Source of the DNA: Nonomuraea jiangxiensis
GTDB lineage: Bacteria; Actinomycetota; Actinomycetes; Streptosporangiales; Streptosporangiaceae
NCBI RefSeq assembly: GCF_900099965.1
Contig: NZ_FNDJ01000007.1
Location: 156,995-220,994, forward strand
Reading direction: 5' to 3'
DNA length: 64,000 nucleotides
A program made the translations under genes and the position numbers. The stretch's first letter is position 1, and every line of letters begins with the position of its first letter. The notes under the pieces were generated by a model that was given only the letters and a program-made list of their open reading frames with translations, was not told the DNA's origin and did not search any database. Below, piece after piece: positions 42,548 to 51,261 of the stretch.

Positions 42548-44413
42548 ATGCCGGAACAGCAGAACCGCCTGCTCGCGGAGCGTTACGAGCTCGTCGTCCC
42601 CCTCGGCCGGGGCACGATGGGCACCGTGTGGCGCGCCCGTGACCGCGCGCTCGGGCGCGAGGTGGCGGTCAAGGAAATCCGCCAGGATCCCGGGCTCACC
42701 GAGGAACAGCGGGCCGAACTCCGCGAACGCATGGTGCGCGAGGGCCGCATCGCCGCGCGCATCAGCCATCCGTCCGTCGCCTCCATCCACGACGTGCTGA
42801 TCCACGACAACAGCCCGTGGATCATCATGGAGCTCATCGAGGCCCGCTCGCTGGAGCAGGTGATCGACGAGGAGGGGCCGTTGCCACCGCGTCTGGTGGC
42901 GGAGATCGGGGTCGATCTGCTGGGGGCGCTGCGCGCCGCGCACGCCCAGGGCATCACGCACCGCGACGTCAAGCCGGGCAACGTGCTCATCACCGAGCAC
43001 GGCCGGGTGGTGCTGACCGATTTCGGCATCGCCAAGGCCGAGGGCGACTCCCGGCTCACGAAGACGGGCATGGTGATCGGTTCTCCCGGCTACACCGCGC
43101 CGGAACGTGCCAGGGGTGAGTACACCGGGCCCGAGTCCGACATCTGGTCCCTCGGGGCCACGCTCTACTTCGCCGTCGAGGGGCGGCCCGCGTACGAACG
43201 GGCCACGATCGCGGAGACGCTGGCGGCGCTGCTCACGGAGAGCGCCGACCCGCCCACGCAGGCGGGGCAGTTGCGGCCCGTCCTGAACGGGCTGCTCAAC
43301 AAGGACTATCGGCAGCGGCTCGGTGCTGCCCAGGCGGAGACCATGCTGCGGATGGTCGCCGACACTCCGACGAGCGAGATGCCGGTGCTCTCGGCCGAGG
43401 CTCTCATGGCGCAGGAGGCCGTTATGCCCGATCCGTTCGCCGCCGCCCCGAAGCCCACCCCGGGCCGGCCCTCCGGTCCCCAGAGCCCCGCTCCCGCCCG
43501 TCCAGGACCGCAGGACGGGCCCGGCGGCCCGTTGCAGGGCGGACCAGGACACCCCGGCCAGGGACAGGCGCCCGGCAGGCCGGGCGGGCCGGTGCCGGCC
43601 GCTCCCGGAACGCAGGGCGGGCCGGTGCCGGCCGCTCCCGGAACGCAGGGCGGGCCGGTGCCCGCCGGTCCAGGAATGCAGGGCGGACCGGGGCAGCACC
43701 CGCAGGGAGGACAGCGTCCGGCGTCCGGGCCGCAAGGGCCGATGCGCGGCCCGAGCGCGCCCACCGTGCCGCAGGCCGCCACGCCCGGACGTCCGGACCG
43801 GCAGCAGTTCGGCTCGCAGGCTCCCGGAGCCCCCACCCGCGACACCCCCGGCAACGGCCCCGCTGGGCAGGGCTTCGGTCAGGGACCCGGCGGGCCCGGG
43901 CCGCACCCGGGCGGCCCGCAGACGGCGGGTGGCCGTGGCGCGCAGGGCGGTCCCGGCGCCCAGGGAGCCGGTCCGTACGGCCCCGGCCCCCAGGGCATGA
44001 GCCCGTACGGCGGGCCGCAGGGCCCCGAGGCGGGCTACGACCCCAACCAGACCGTCAGTATCGCCCGGCCCAAGTTCCCCGCGGGCCCGGAGCAGGGACG
44101 GCCGCCGCAGGGGCCGGATGACGAGACCGCCGTCACCACCCGCCTCCGCACCCCGCAGAGCGGTTCCCCGGGGCAGCAGGTGTATCCCGTGCCCGCGCCG
44201 CCCGCGATGGACCGGCCGCCGCTGCCGCAGGCCCCCCAGGAGAGCCGGCAACAGAACCAGCAGGGTGGCCTCGGTACGGACCTGTTCGCCATCGCGGGGG
44301 AGCCCGAGCAGCGACCGGCGGGCAACCGCAACGGCATGCTCGTGCTCATGGCGGTGGCCGCCGCCGCGGCCGTCGTGATCGCCGTGCTCATCGTGGCCCT
44401 CATTTCGAGCTGA
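42548..44413 (+). CDS. transmembrane Ser/Thr protein kinase with Pro/Gly/Gln-rich linker
   Basis: A 621-residue PknB-type kinase. Gly loop GRGTMG (20-25), Lys42, HRDVKPGN with Asp139, DFG 157-159. The catalytic domain ends near 270. About 300 residues of Pro/Gly/Gln-rich, disordered sequence follow, including three 11-residue repeats (GGPVPAAPGTQ), and then one C-terminal membrane helix (MLVLMAVAAAAAVVIAVLIVALI) with almost nothing outside. It is therefore membrane-anchored with its kinase domain inside and no external sensor. The start is the ATG at 42548, with a leaderless -10 upstream. Targets are unknown. Confidence 0.9.
   Translation: MPEQQNRLLAERYELVVPLGRGTMGTVWRARDRALGREVAVKEIRQDPGLTEEQRAELRERMVREGRIAARISHPSVASIHDVLIHDNSPWIIMELIEARSLEQVIDEEGPLPPRLVAEIGVDLLGALRAAHAQGITHRDVKPGNVLITEHGRVVLTDFGIAKAEGDSRLTKTGMVIGSPGYTAPERARGEYTGPESDIWSLGATLYFAVEGRPAYERATIAETLAALLTESADPPTQAGQLRPVLNGLLNKDYRQRLGAAQAETMLRMVADTPTSEMPVLSAEALMAQEAVMPDPFAAAPKPTPGRPSGPQSPAPARPGPQDGPGGPLQGGPGHPGQGQAPGRPGGPVPAAPGTQGGPVPAAPGTQGGPVPAGPGMQGGPGQHPQGGQRPASGPQGPMRGPSAPTVPQAATPGRPDRQQFGSQAPGAPTRDTPGNGPAGQGFGQGPGGPGPHPGGPQTAGGRGAQGGPGAQGAGPYGPGPQGMSPYGGPQGPEAGYDPNQTVSIARPKFPAGPEQGRPPQGPDDETAVTTRLRTPQSGSPGQQVYPVPAPPAMDRPPLPQAPQESRQQNQQGGLGTDLFAIAGEPEQRPAGNRNGMLVLMAVAAAAAVVIAVLIVALISS
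43590..43690 (+). repeat. 33-bp coding tandem repeat in the kinase linker
   Basis: Three near-identical 33-bp units encode GGPVPAAPGTQ (the third has GPGM in place of APGT). The array lies in the disordered linker of the membrane kinase. Confidence 0.7.
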
Positions 44414-44492
44414 CCGCCCCGGAGACTCGTTCCGGCCGGTGCCCGAAGGGTGCCGTCCGGCCGGGTGGACGGTCGTGCCTCAGACTGGAGTC

Positions 44493-45878
44493 ATGAGCGA
44501 GTTCAGAATCGAACATGACTCGATGGGCGAGGTACGCGTGCCCGCCGGTGCCAGGTGGCGCGCCCAGACCCAGCGGGCAGTGGAGAACTTCCCGGTCTCG
44601 GGCCGGCCGCTGGAGCCGTCCCACATCGCCGCCCTCGCCCTGATCAAGGCGGTGGCCGCCGAGGTCAACAGCGAGCTCGGCGTGATCGACAAGGACATGG
44701 CCGAGGCCATCGCCCAGGCCGCCGCCGACGTCGCCGAGAACGAGTACGACGCCCACTTCCCGATCGACGTCTTCCAGACCGGCTCGGGCACCTCGTCCAA
44801 CATGAACGCCAACGAGGTGATCGCGACGCTGGCCGAGGAGCGGCTGGGCCGTCCGGTGCACCCCAACGACCACGTGAACGCCTCCCAGTCCTCGAACGAC
44901 GTCTTCCCCACCTCGATCCACGTGGCGGCGGCGACCGAGGTGAGCTACCACCTGCTGCCCTCGCTCAGGCACCTGGCGGAGGCGCTGCGGGAGAAGTCGA
45001 TCGAGTTCGCAGGGGTGGTGAAGTCGGGACGCACCCACCTGATGGACGCCACGCCGGTGACGCTCGGCCAGGAGTTCGGCGCGTACGCCACCCAGATCGA
45101 GCACGGGGTCGCCCGCGTCGCGACGGCGCTGGACCGCGTGCTGGAGCTGCCGCTGGGCGGCACCGCGGTGGGCACCGGCATCAACACCCCGCCGGGTTTC
45201 GCCCAGGAGGCCATCGCCAGGCTGCGCGAGGCGACGACCCTCCAGTTCCGTGAGGCCGCCGACCACTTCGAGGCCCAGAGCGCGCAGGACTCCATCGTCG
45301 AGCTGTCGGGGCAGCTCAAGGTGGTGGCGGTGTCGCTCACCAAGATCGCCAACGACCTCCGCTGGATGGGCTCGGGCCCGCGGGCCGGGCTCGGCGAGAT
45401 CAACCTGCCCGACCTGCAGCCCGGCTCCTCGATCATGCCCGGCAAGGTCAACCCGGTGATCCCCGAGGCCACGGCCATGGTCGCGGCGCAGGTCATCGGC
45501 AACGACGCGGCGATCACGTTCGCCGGCGCGTCCGGGAACTTCGAGCTGAACGTGCAGCTCCCGGTCATCGCCCGCAACATCCTGGAGTCGATCAGGCTGC
45601 TGGCGAACGTCTCCCGCCTGCTCGCCGACCGCTGCGTCAGCGGCATCACGGCGAACGCGGAGCGCCTGCGCGAGTACGCGGAGTCGTCCCCGTCGATCGT
45701 GACGCCGCTGAACAGGTACGTCGGCTACGAGGAGGCGGCCAAGATCGCCAAGCAGGCCCTGGCGGAGCGCAAGACCATCAGGGAGGTCGTCATCGAGCGC
45801 GGCCACGTGGCCGACGGCGCCCTCACGGAGGAGCAGCTCGACGCCGCCCTCGACGTGCTCTCCATGACCAGGCCGTAA
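44493..45878 (+). CDS. fumC: class II fumarate hydratase
   Basis: A 461-residue FumC. The superfamily signature GSSIMPGKVNP starts at residue 311; NASQSSNDVFPTS, TSSNMNANEVIA and GGTAVGTGINTPPGF are also present. It is the oxygen-stable, iron-free fumarase, interconverting fumarate and malate. The ATG at 44493 gives the canonical MSEFRIEHDSMGEVRVPA start; the GGAG site is very close. It lies 79 nt after the kinase stop and converges on trpD. A class I fumarase gene lies 6 kb upstream, so two non-homologous enzymes cover the same TCA step. Confidence 0.95.
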   Translation: MSEFRIEHDSMGEVRVPAGARWRAQTQRAVENFPVSGRPLEPSHIAALALIKAVAAEVNSELGVIDKDMAEAIAQAAADVAENEYDAHFPIDVFQTGSGTSSNMNANEVIATLAEERLGRPVHPNDHVNASQSSNDVFPTSIHVAAATEVSYHLLPSLRHLAEALREKSIEFAGVVKSGRTHLMDATPVTLGQEFGAYATQIEHGVARVATALDRVLELPLGGTAVGTGINTPPGFAQEAIARLREATTLQFREAADHFEAQSAQDSIVELSGQLKVVAVSLTKIANDLRWMGSGPRAGLGEINLPDLQPGSSIMPGKVNPVIPEATAMVAAQVIGNDAAITFAGASGNFELNVQLPVIARNILESIRLLANVSRLLADRCVSGITANAERLREYAESSPSIVTPLNRYVGYEEAAKIAKQALAERKTIREVVIERGHVADGALTEEQLDAALDVLSMTRP

Positions 45879-45908
45879 CGACGTGACCAGCCCTGACGCC
45901 GTGGCCAG

Positions 45909-45929
45909 GCCCGGCGAGGCTCGCCGGGC
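45909..45929. terminator. bidirectional hairpin between fumC and trpD
   Basis: GCCCGGCGA and TCGCCGGGC are perfect 9-bp inverted repeats around a GGC loop, in the gap between two convergent genes. A T-tract is absent. Confidence 0.6.
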
Positions 45930-45946
45930 GAGCCGCAGGGCCGGGC

Positions 45947-46996
45947 CTAACCGGCGGCGGCGGCGCGGGTGGCCTGGGCCCAGCGGGTGAGCAGGGACAG
46001 GGCAGCGCCGGAGTCGACGGCGTCCACGGCCCGCTTGTAGGCGGCGGCCAGGGCCGGCGTGAGCTCGGACGCGGGCGGGGTGCCGTCGGCCGCCACCACG
46101 GCGGCGGCCGCGTTCAGCAGGACGATGTCCCGTACCGGCCCGTGCTCGCCCGCGAGGACCGCCCGCGCCACACCCGCGTTGTGCGCGGCGTCGCCGCCAC
46201 GCAGGTCCTCGGGGCGGGCCCGCGGGATCGACAGGTCCGCGGGGTCGAAGGCGGCCGGTGTCACGGCGCCCCGGCGGACCACCCACACCGAGGAGGGACC
46301 GCAGGTGGTGAGCTCGTCGAGCCCGTCGTCGCCCCTGAAGACGAGCGCGGAGGCGCCGCGTTCCGCCAGCACCCCGGCGATGACCGGCGCCAGGACCGGG
46401 TGGTAGACCCCGACCGCCTGGGCGTGCGGCAGGGCGGGGTTGGTGAGCGGGCCCAGGAAGTTGAAGACCGTGGGCACGCCCAGCTCGCGGCGCGGCTTCG
46501 AGGTCCGTTTCAGCGCGGGGTTGAACACGGGCGCGAAGCAGAACGTGATGCCGACCTCGTCCGCGACCCTCGCCACCGCGGCCGGCGCCAGGTCGATGAC
46601 CACGCCGAGCGCCTCCAGCACGTCGGCGGAGCCCGCCATGGAGGAGGCCGCGCGGCCCCCGTGCTTGACCACCTTCACGCCGGCGGCGGCGGCCACGACG
46701 GCGGCCATGGTGGAGATGTTCACGGTGTTGGCCCGGTCGCCGCCGGTGCCGACGAGGTCCACCAGGTCGCCGGGGATCCTGATCGCGGCCGCCCGGCGGA
46801 GCATGCCGTCGGCCAGCCCGGACACCTCCGCCACGCTCTCGCCCTTGGCCCGCAGCGCGACGGCGAACGCGGCGATCTGGGCGTCGGTCGCCGCCCCTGA
46901 CATGATCTGCTCCATCGCCCAGGCGGCCTGGTGCGTGGTGAGGGACACGCCGTCGAGCAGCGTGCCGAGCAGTCGTGGCCAGGTGGTGTTGATCAT
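45947..46996 (-). CDS. trpD: anthranilate phosphoribosyltransferase
   Basis: A 349-residue TrpD. Key motifs: GTGGDRANTVNIST (PRPP/phosphate binding), VVKHGGRAASSMAGSADVLEALG, and FNFLGPLTNPA. It transfers phosphoribose to anthranilate, the second committed step of tryptophan synthesis. The ATG at 46996 has GGGGAG about 7 nt upstream. It is separate from other trp genes in this window, and is preceded by a leader peptide with adjacent Trp codons and an attenuator-like structure (47047-47133), implying control by tryptophan level. It converges on fumC. Confidence 0.95.
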   Translation of the reverse strand: MINTTWPRLLGTLLDGVSLTTHQAAWAMEQIMSGAATDAQIAAFAVALRAKGESVAEVSGLADGMLRRAAAIRIPGDLVDLVGTGGDRANTVNISTMAAVVAAAAGVKVVKHGGRAASSMAGSADVLEALGVVIDLAPAAVARVADEVGITFCFAPVFNPALKRTSKPRRELGVPTVFNFLGPLTNPALPHAQAVGVYHPVLAPVIAGVLAERGASALVFRGDDGLDELTTCGPSSVWVVRRGAVTPAAFDPADLSIPRARPEDLRGGDAAHNAGVARAVLAGEHGPVRDIVLLNAAAAVVAADGTPPASELTPALAAAYKRAVDAVDSGAALSLLTRWAQATRAAAAG

Positions 46997-47046
46997 GCTG
47001 GGCTCCCCTTGTCGTCAGTGCTCGACGGGGGGCCACCACAAGTCGA

Positions 47047-47071
47047 ACGGCCGCCTCGCCGAGGCGGCCGT
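47047..47071 (-). terminator. trpD attenuator terminator hairpin
   Basis: ACGGCCGCCTC and GAGGCGGCCGT are perfect 11-bp inverted repeats with a 3-nt loop, 24 nt after the leader peptide stop on the minus strand. The 5' arm can alternatively pair with AGGCGG just after the leader stop (antiterminator). T-tracts are lacking. Confidence 0.6.
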
Positions 47072-47094
47072 GCGTATGTCGCTGGATGGTCCGC

Positions 47095-47133
47095 CTAGGA
47101 GGCGGGCCACCACGAGAACGAATACGCGATCAT
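47095..47133 (-). CDS. trpL: trp leader peptide (MIAYSFSWWPAS)
   Basis: A 12-residue minus-strand frame ending 98 nt before trpD. It contains two adjacent Trp codons (positions 8-9) followed by PAS and a TAG. The sequence around its end forms a hairpin (GGCCCGCCT with AGGCGGACC), and the next arms form an antiterminator (AGGCGG with CCGCCT) or the terminator at 47047-47071. This is the classic ribosome-mediated attenuation layout: Trp starvation stalls the ribosome on the WW codons and favours the antiterminator. The ATG has TATGTT 6 nt upstream and no ribosome site, so it may be leaderless. Confidence 0.72.
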   Translation of the reverse strand: MIAYSFSWWPAS

Positions 47134-47139
47134 GAGGCC

Positions 47140-47145
47140 AACATA
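47140..47145 (-). promoter_or_regulatory. -10 element (TATGTT) of possible leaderless trpL promoter
   Basis: On the minus strand TATGTT ends 6 nt before the leader peptide ATG. No convincing -35 hexamer is present. Confidence 0.35.
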
Positions 47146-47239
47146 GCAGATCCCCCGGAGGCCGCGGATTCGCGCAACCACATATGGCGATACTGATCTA
47201 TGTCGCCCGCACCCATGCGTCCAGGTACGGTCACCGCTT

Positions 47240-48004
47240 ATGGTTCGGGGTATGGCGAAGGAGCTGACGGGGCGGACCGCGCTGGTGACGGGGGCAGGGA
47301 GCGGCATCGGGGCGGCCTGCGCCCGGCGGCTGGCCGCGGCGGGCGCCAGGGTGCTGGTCGTGGACCTGCGGGCCGAGCCCGCCGAGAAGGTGGCCGCCGA
47401 CATCGACGGGCTGGCCGTGGTGGCCGATCTGGGCGATCCCGGGTTCGTGGCGGCGCTGCCGGACGAGCCCGTCGACATCGTGGTGAACAACGCCGGGTTC
47501 CAGCACGTGGCGCCGATCGAGGAGTTCCCGCCCGAGGTGTTCGCCACGATGCTCAGGGTGATGGTGGAGGCGCCGTTCCTGATCGCCCGCAAGGTGCTGC
47601 CCGGCATGTACGCCAGGGGCTGGGGACGGTTCGTGAACATCTCGTCGGTGCACGGGCTGCGGGCCTCGCCGTACAAGTCGGCGTACACGACGGCCAAGCA
47701 CGCGCTGGAGGGCTTCTCCAAGGTCGTCGCGCTCGAAGGGGCGGCGCACGGGGTGACCTCGACCTGCGTCTGCCCCGCCTACGTGCGGACCGGGCTGGTC
47801 GAGGCGCAGATCGCCGACCAGGCCAAAGTGCACGGCATCGCCCCGGAAGAGGTCGTGGAGAACATCATGCTGCAGCCCGCCGCCATCAAGCGGCTGATCG
47901 AGCCCGAGGAGGTGGCGGAGCTGGTCGCATACCTGTGCGGGCCGAGCGGAGGGTTCATCAGCGGCGTGTCCCTGCCCATCGACGGCGGCTGGACGGCGCG
48001 ATAG
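47240..48004 (+). CDS. 3-hydroxybutyrate dehydrogenase-like short-chain dehydrogenase
   Basis: A 254-residue SDR. The cofactor motif TGAGSGIG and NNAGF are present, with catalytic Ser in NISSVHG, Tyr-Lys in YTTAKHA, and HV near the QHVAPIEEFP segment. The HVAPIEEFP, SSVHGLRASPYKSAY and AAIKRLIEPEEVAELVAYLCG blocks match D-3-hydroxybutyrate dehydrogenases, which give acetoacetate. Two ATGs (47240 and 47252) are possible; I used the first, which has a TACGGT 8 nt upstream and would be leaderless. It begins a plus-strand run with a PucR-type regulator, symporter and two hydrolases. Substrate assignment rests on family resemblance. Confidence 0.78.
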   Translation: MVRGMAKELTGRTALVTGAGSGIGAACARRLAAAGARVLVVDLRAEPAEKVAADIDGLAVVADLGDPGFVAALPDEPVDIVVNNAGFQHVAPIEEFPPEVFATMLRVMVEAPFLIARKVLPGMYARGWGRFVNISSVHGLRASPYKSAYTTAKHALEGFSKVVALEGAAHGVTSTCVCPAYVRTGLVEAQIADQAKVHGIAPEEVVENIMLQPAAIKRLIEPEEVAELVAYLCGPSGGFISGVSLPIDGGWTAR

Positions 48005-48032
48005 TGCCCCGGCCCGGCGGCGGAGCGGCGCT

Positions 48033-49931
48033 GTGACCACCCGCTTCCTCGAACTGCTGGCCAGGGAGGCCTCGGCGGTGGAGTTCGAGGGGCCGATCAT
48101 CCAGGCCAGGGCGGCGGGGGCGGACGCGGCCGCGATCGAGGCGCTGGAGCAGGCCAAGGTCGAGGCGCTCAAGGTGCGCGACCTGCTCAGGAGGCGGGCC
48201 AGGCGGGAGGCCGAGCTGTCGGCGCTCTACGACACGGCCGGCGACCTGGCCGCGCTGCGCGACCTCGACGCCGTGCTGGAGGCGATCGTGCACCGGGCCA
48301 GGCAGTTGCTGGCCACCGACACCGCCTACCTCACGCTGCACGACCCCGAGCGTGGCGACACGTACATGCGGGTCACCGACGGGACGATCTCGGCCAAGTT
48401 CCGGGGGCTGCGGCTGCCCATGGGGGCGGGGCTGGGCGGGCTGGTGGCACAGACGGCCACGCCGTACGCGACCGCCGACTACTTCGCCGACGCCCGCTTC
48501 CGCCACAAGGACGACATCGACGAGGCCGTGCAGGAGGAGGGCCTGGTCGCGATTCTGGGCGTGCCGCTGCGGCTGGGCCAGCGGGTGATCGGCGTGCTGA
48601 TGGCGGCCAACCGCAGCGCGCGGCCGTTCCACCAGGAGGAGGTGGCGCTGCTGGCCAGCCTGGCCGCGCACGCCGCCGTCGCGATCGACAACGCCCGGCT
48701 GCTGCAGGAGACCAGGAACGCGCTGGAGGAGCTCTCCCAGACCCACCGGGCGCTGCGGGAGCACGGGGAGGCCGTGGAGCGGGCGGCGATGGCGCACGAC
48801 CGGATGACCTCGCTGGTGCTGCGCGGCGGCGGGATCGAGGACGTGGCGGCCGTGGTGACCGACGTGCTGGGCGGGTCGCTGGCGGTGCTCGACGACCTGG
48901 GCGCACCGATCACGGGCGACGTGGGCCAGGTGGACGCGGGGGTGTTCGAGGCGGCGCAGGCGTCCAGGGCGCTGGGACGTACCGTGCGCAGGGGCGACCT
49001 GCTGATCGCCTCGGTGGACGTCGGCGGGGAGCCGCTGTGCACGCTCATCCTGCGCAGCGACGACGCCGACGAGCGCATCCTGGAGCGGGCCGCGCTGGTG
49101 TGCGCGCTGCTGCTGCTGTTCCGCAGGAGCGTGGCGGAGGCCGAGGGGCGGGTCAGGGGCGAGCTGCTGGACGACCTGATCGCGCGGCCGGACTCACCCG
49201 GCCTGACCGAGCACGCCCGCCGGCTGGGCGTGGACCTGTCGGCGCCGCACGTCGTCGTGGTGGTGCGACATGAGGGCCAGCGGGAGCGGGCCGCCTTCTG
49301 GGCCTCCTCGCAGGCCGCGCTGCGGCACGGGCTGGCCGCCGGCCGGGCGGGCGAGGTGGTGCTGCTGCTGCCGGGCGAGGACGCGGGCCGCCTCGCCCAG
49401 CGGGTGGCCGCCGAGCTGTCGGCGTCGCTGCACGTGCCGGCGACGGCGGGCGCGTCCGGGGTCAGACCGGGCGGCCCCGATCCGGGATCGTCCCACCAGG
49501 CGCGGGCGGGCCGCGGTACTCGGGCGGGTGACGTGGCCGCCGCCTACCGCGAGGCGCGCCGGTGCGCGGAGGCATTGATCGCGCTCGGGCGGGCCGGGGA
49601 CGGCGCCAGCGCGGCCGAGCTGGGCTTCGTGGGCCTGCTCGTCGGCGAAGGCCGCGACGTGCGCGGTTTCGTGGGCGAGGCGCTCGGCGCCGTCATCGAC
49701 TACGACACCCGCCGGGGCACCGCGCTCGCCGACACGCTGGCCGCCTACTTCGGCTCGGGCTGCTCGCCCTCCCGTACGGCCGAGAGCATGCACATCCACG
49801 TCAACACCGTCACGCAGCGGCTCGACCGGATCGGCAAGCTGCTCGGCGACGGCTGGATGGAGCCGGAGCGGGCGCTGGAGATTCAGCTCGCGCTCCGCCT
49901 GCACCGGCTGGGCCACACATCCATTGCCTAG
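48033..49931 (+). CDS. GAF-domain PucR/CdaR-type transcriptional regulator
   Basis: A 632-residue protein. The N-terminal helical stretch (about 1-70) precedes a GAF domain (about 75-215, DTAYLTLHDPERGDTYMRVTDG ... GLVAILGVPLRLGQRVIGVLMAANR). The middle resembles the CdaR GGDEF-like module, and the C-terminal PucR helix-turn-helix (about 560-625) reads LADTLAAYFGSGCSPSRTAESMHIHVNTVTQRLDRIG. It probably senses a small molecule through GAF and activates the flanking genes. GTG start with GGAGCGG 5 nt upstream. It is 29 nt after the dehydrogenase, and the symporter starts 56 nt later behind a perfect inverted repeat that is a candidate operator. Confidence 0.87.
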   Translation: MTTRFLELLAREASAVEFEGPIIQARAAGADAAAIEALEQAKVEALKVRDLLRRRARREAELSALYDTAGDLAALRDLDAVLEAIVHRARQLLATDTAYLTLHDPERGDTYMRVTDGTISAKFRGLRLPMGAGLGGLVAQTATPYATADYFADARFRHKDDIDEAVQEEGLVAILGVPLRLGQRVIGVLMAANRSARPFHQEEVALLASLAAHAAVAIDNARLLQETRNALEELSQTHRALREHGEAVERAAMAHDRMTSLVLRGGGIEDVAAVVTDVLGGSLAVLDDLGAPITGDVGQVDAGVFEAAQASRALGRTVRRGDLLIASVDVGGEPLCTLILRSDDADERILERAALVCALLLLFRRSVAEAEGRVRGELLDDLIARPDSPGLTEHARRLGVDLSAPHVVVVVRHEGQRERAAFWASSQAALRHGLAAGRAGEVVLLLPGEDAGRLAQRVAAELSASLHVPATAGASGVRPGGPDPGSSHQARAGRGTRAGDVAAAYREARRCAEALIALGRAGDGASAAELGFVGLLVGEGRDVRGFVGEALGAVIDYDTRRGTALADTLAAYFGSGCSPSRTAESMHIHVNTVTQRLDRIGKLLGDGWMEPERALEIQLALRLHRLGHTSIA

Positions 49932-49960
49932 ACTGTGGGCTCCGGCCCCATATGAGTGAT

Positions 49961-49986
49961 GCCGGTCACTCCTTACCGTGACCGGC
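49961..49986. promoter_or_regulatory. perfect 9-bp inverted repeat abutting the symporter start
   Basis: GCCGGTCAC (49961-49969) and GTGACCGGC (49978-49986) are exact inverted repeats around an 8-nt spacer. The right arm ends immediately before the ATG at 49987. It could be an operator for the upstream regulator or an RNA hairpin that shields the start codon. Confidence 0.6.
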
Positions 49987-51261
49987 ATGGCCACTTCCAT
50001 CAAGAAGATCGTCGCCGCGAGCCTGATCGGCACCACCATCGAGTGGTACGACTTCTTCCTGTACGGCTCGGCAGCCGCGCTCGTGTTCAACAAGCTCTTC
50101 TTCCCCGAGTCCGATCCGCTGACCGGCACGTTGTTGTCGTTCCTCACCTATGCCGTGGGATTCGTCGCCCGCCCGCTCGGCGGCCTGATCTTCGGCCACT
50201 TCGGCGACCGGATGGGGCGCAAGACGCTGCTGGTCGTCAGCCTGCTGCTGATGGGCGCGGCGACGTTCCTGATCGGCTGCCTGCCGACGTACGAGACCCT
50301 GGGCCCGGCGGCGGCGCTGCTGCTGACGGCGCTGCGGCTGGTGCAGGGCTTCGCGCTGGGCGGCGAGTGGGGCGGCGCGGTGCTGATCGTCTCCGAGCAC
50401 GGCGACACCAAGCGCCGCGGCTTCTGGGCCTCCTGGCCGCAGGCCGGAGCGCCGGGCGGGAACCTGCTGGCCACCGGCGTGCTGGCGGTGCTGGCCGCCT
50501 GGCAGTCGGAGGAGGCGTTCCTGTCGTGGGGGTGGCGAGTGCCGTTCCTGCTGTCCGGGGTGCTGGTGCTGATCGGGCTCTGGATCCGGTTGTCGATCAG
50601 CGAGTCGCCGGTGTTCCAGCAGGCCGAGCCCGAGGAGCGGGCGCCGATCGTGGGCGTGCTGCGCGACCACTGGCGGAACGTGATCGTGGCCATCGGGGCC
50701 CGGCTGGCGGAGAACATCTCCTTCTACCTGCTGACCGTCTTCGTCATCACGTACGCCAAGGAAGTCGGGATCGCGAACTCCACGGTGCTGAACGCCGTAC
50801 TGATCTCCTCGGCCATCCACTTCGTCACGATCCCGATGTGGGGCGCGCTGTCGGACCGCGTCGGCCGCCGCCCGATCTACCTGGCGGGCGCCGCCGGCAT
50901 CGGGGTGTGGATCTTCGCCTTCTTCCCGCTGGTGGACACCGGCAACTTCCTGGCGATCACCCTCGCCGTGACCGTCGGCCTGCTCTTCCACGGCATGATG
51001 TACGGCCCGCAGGCGGCCTTCTTCTCCGAGTTGTTCGGCACCAGGACCCGCTACACCGGCGTCTCCATCGGCGCGCAGTTGTCGGCGATCGTGGCCGGGG
51101 CGCTGGCCCCGCTCATCGCGGTCGCGCTGCTGCAGGCCTATTCGAGCAGCGTGCCCATCTCCGTCTACCTTGGGCTGGCGGCGGTGCTCACTCTGATCGC
51201 CGTCTACGCCGCCCGCGAGACCCAGGGCCGCGACCTGGCCGAGAGGATGCACGCACAATGA
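49987..51261 (+). CDS. MHS-family (metabolite:H+ symporter) MFS transporter
   Basis: A 424-residue, 12-helix transporter. The N-terminal SLIGTTIEWYDFFLYGSAA is the MHS signature, followed by LGGLIFGHFGDRMGRK (motif A) and LVQGFALGGEWGGAVLIVSEHG. MHS members import carboxylates and related metabolites with protons. Beside a 3-hydroxybutyrate dehydrogenase, the likely cargo is 3-hydroxybutyrate or a short oligomer; this is inference. I prefer the ATG at 49987 to the GTG three codons earlier, since the GTG falls in the inverted-repeat arm. The stop overlaps the next ATG (ATGA). Confidence 0.88.
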   Translation: MATSIKKIVAASLIGTTIEWYDFFLYGSAAALVFNKLFFPESDPLTGTLLSFLTYAVGFVARPLGGLIFGHFGDRMGRKTLLVVSLLLMGAATFLIGCLPTYETLGPAAALLLTALRLVQGFALGGEWGGAVLIVSEHGDTKRRGFWASWPQAGAPGGNLLATGVLAVLAAWQSEEAFLSWGWRVPFLLSGVLVLIGLWIRLSISESPVFQQAEPEERAPIVGVLRDHWRNVIVAIGARLAENISFYLLTVFVITYAKEVGIANSTVLNAVLISSAIHFVTIPMWGALSDRVGRRPIYLAGAAGIGVWIFAFFPLVDTGNFLAITLAVTVGLLFHGMMYGPQAAFFSELFGTRTRYTGVSIGAQLSAIVAGALAPLIAVALLQAYSSSVPISVYLGLAAVLTLIAVYAARETQGRDLAERMHAQ

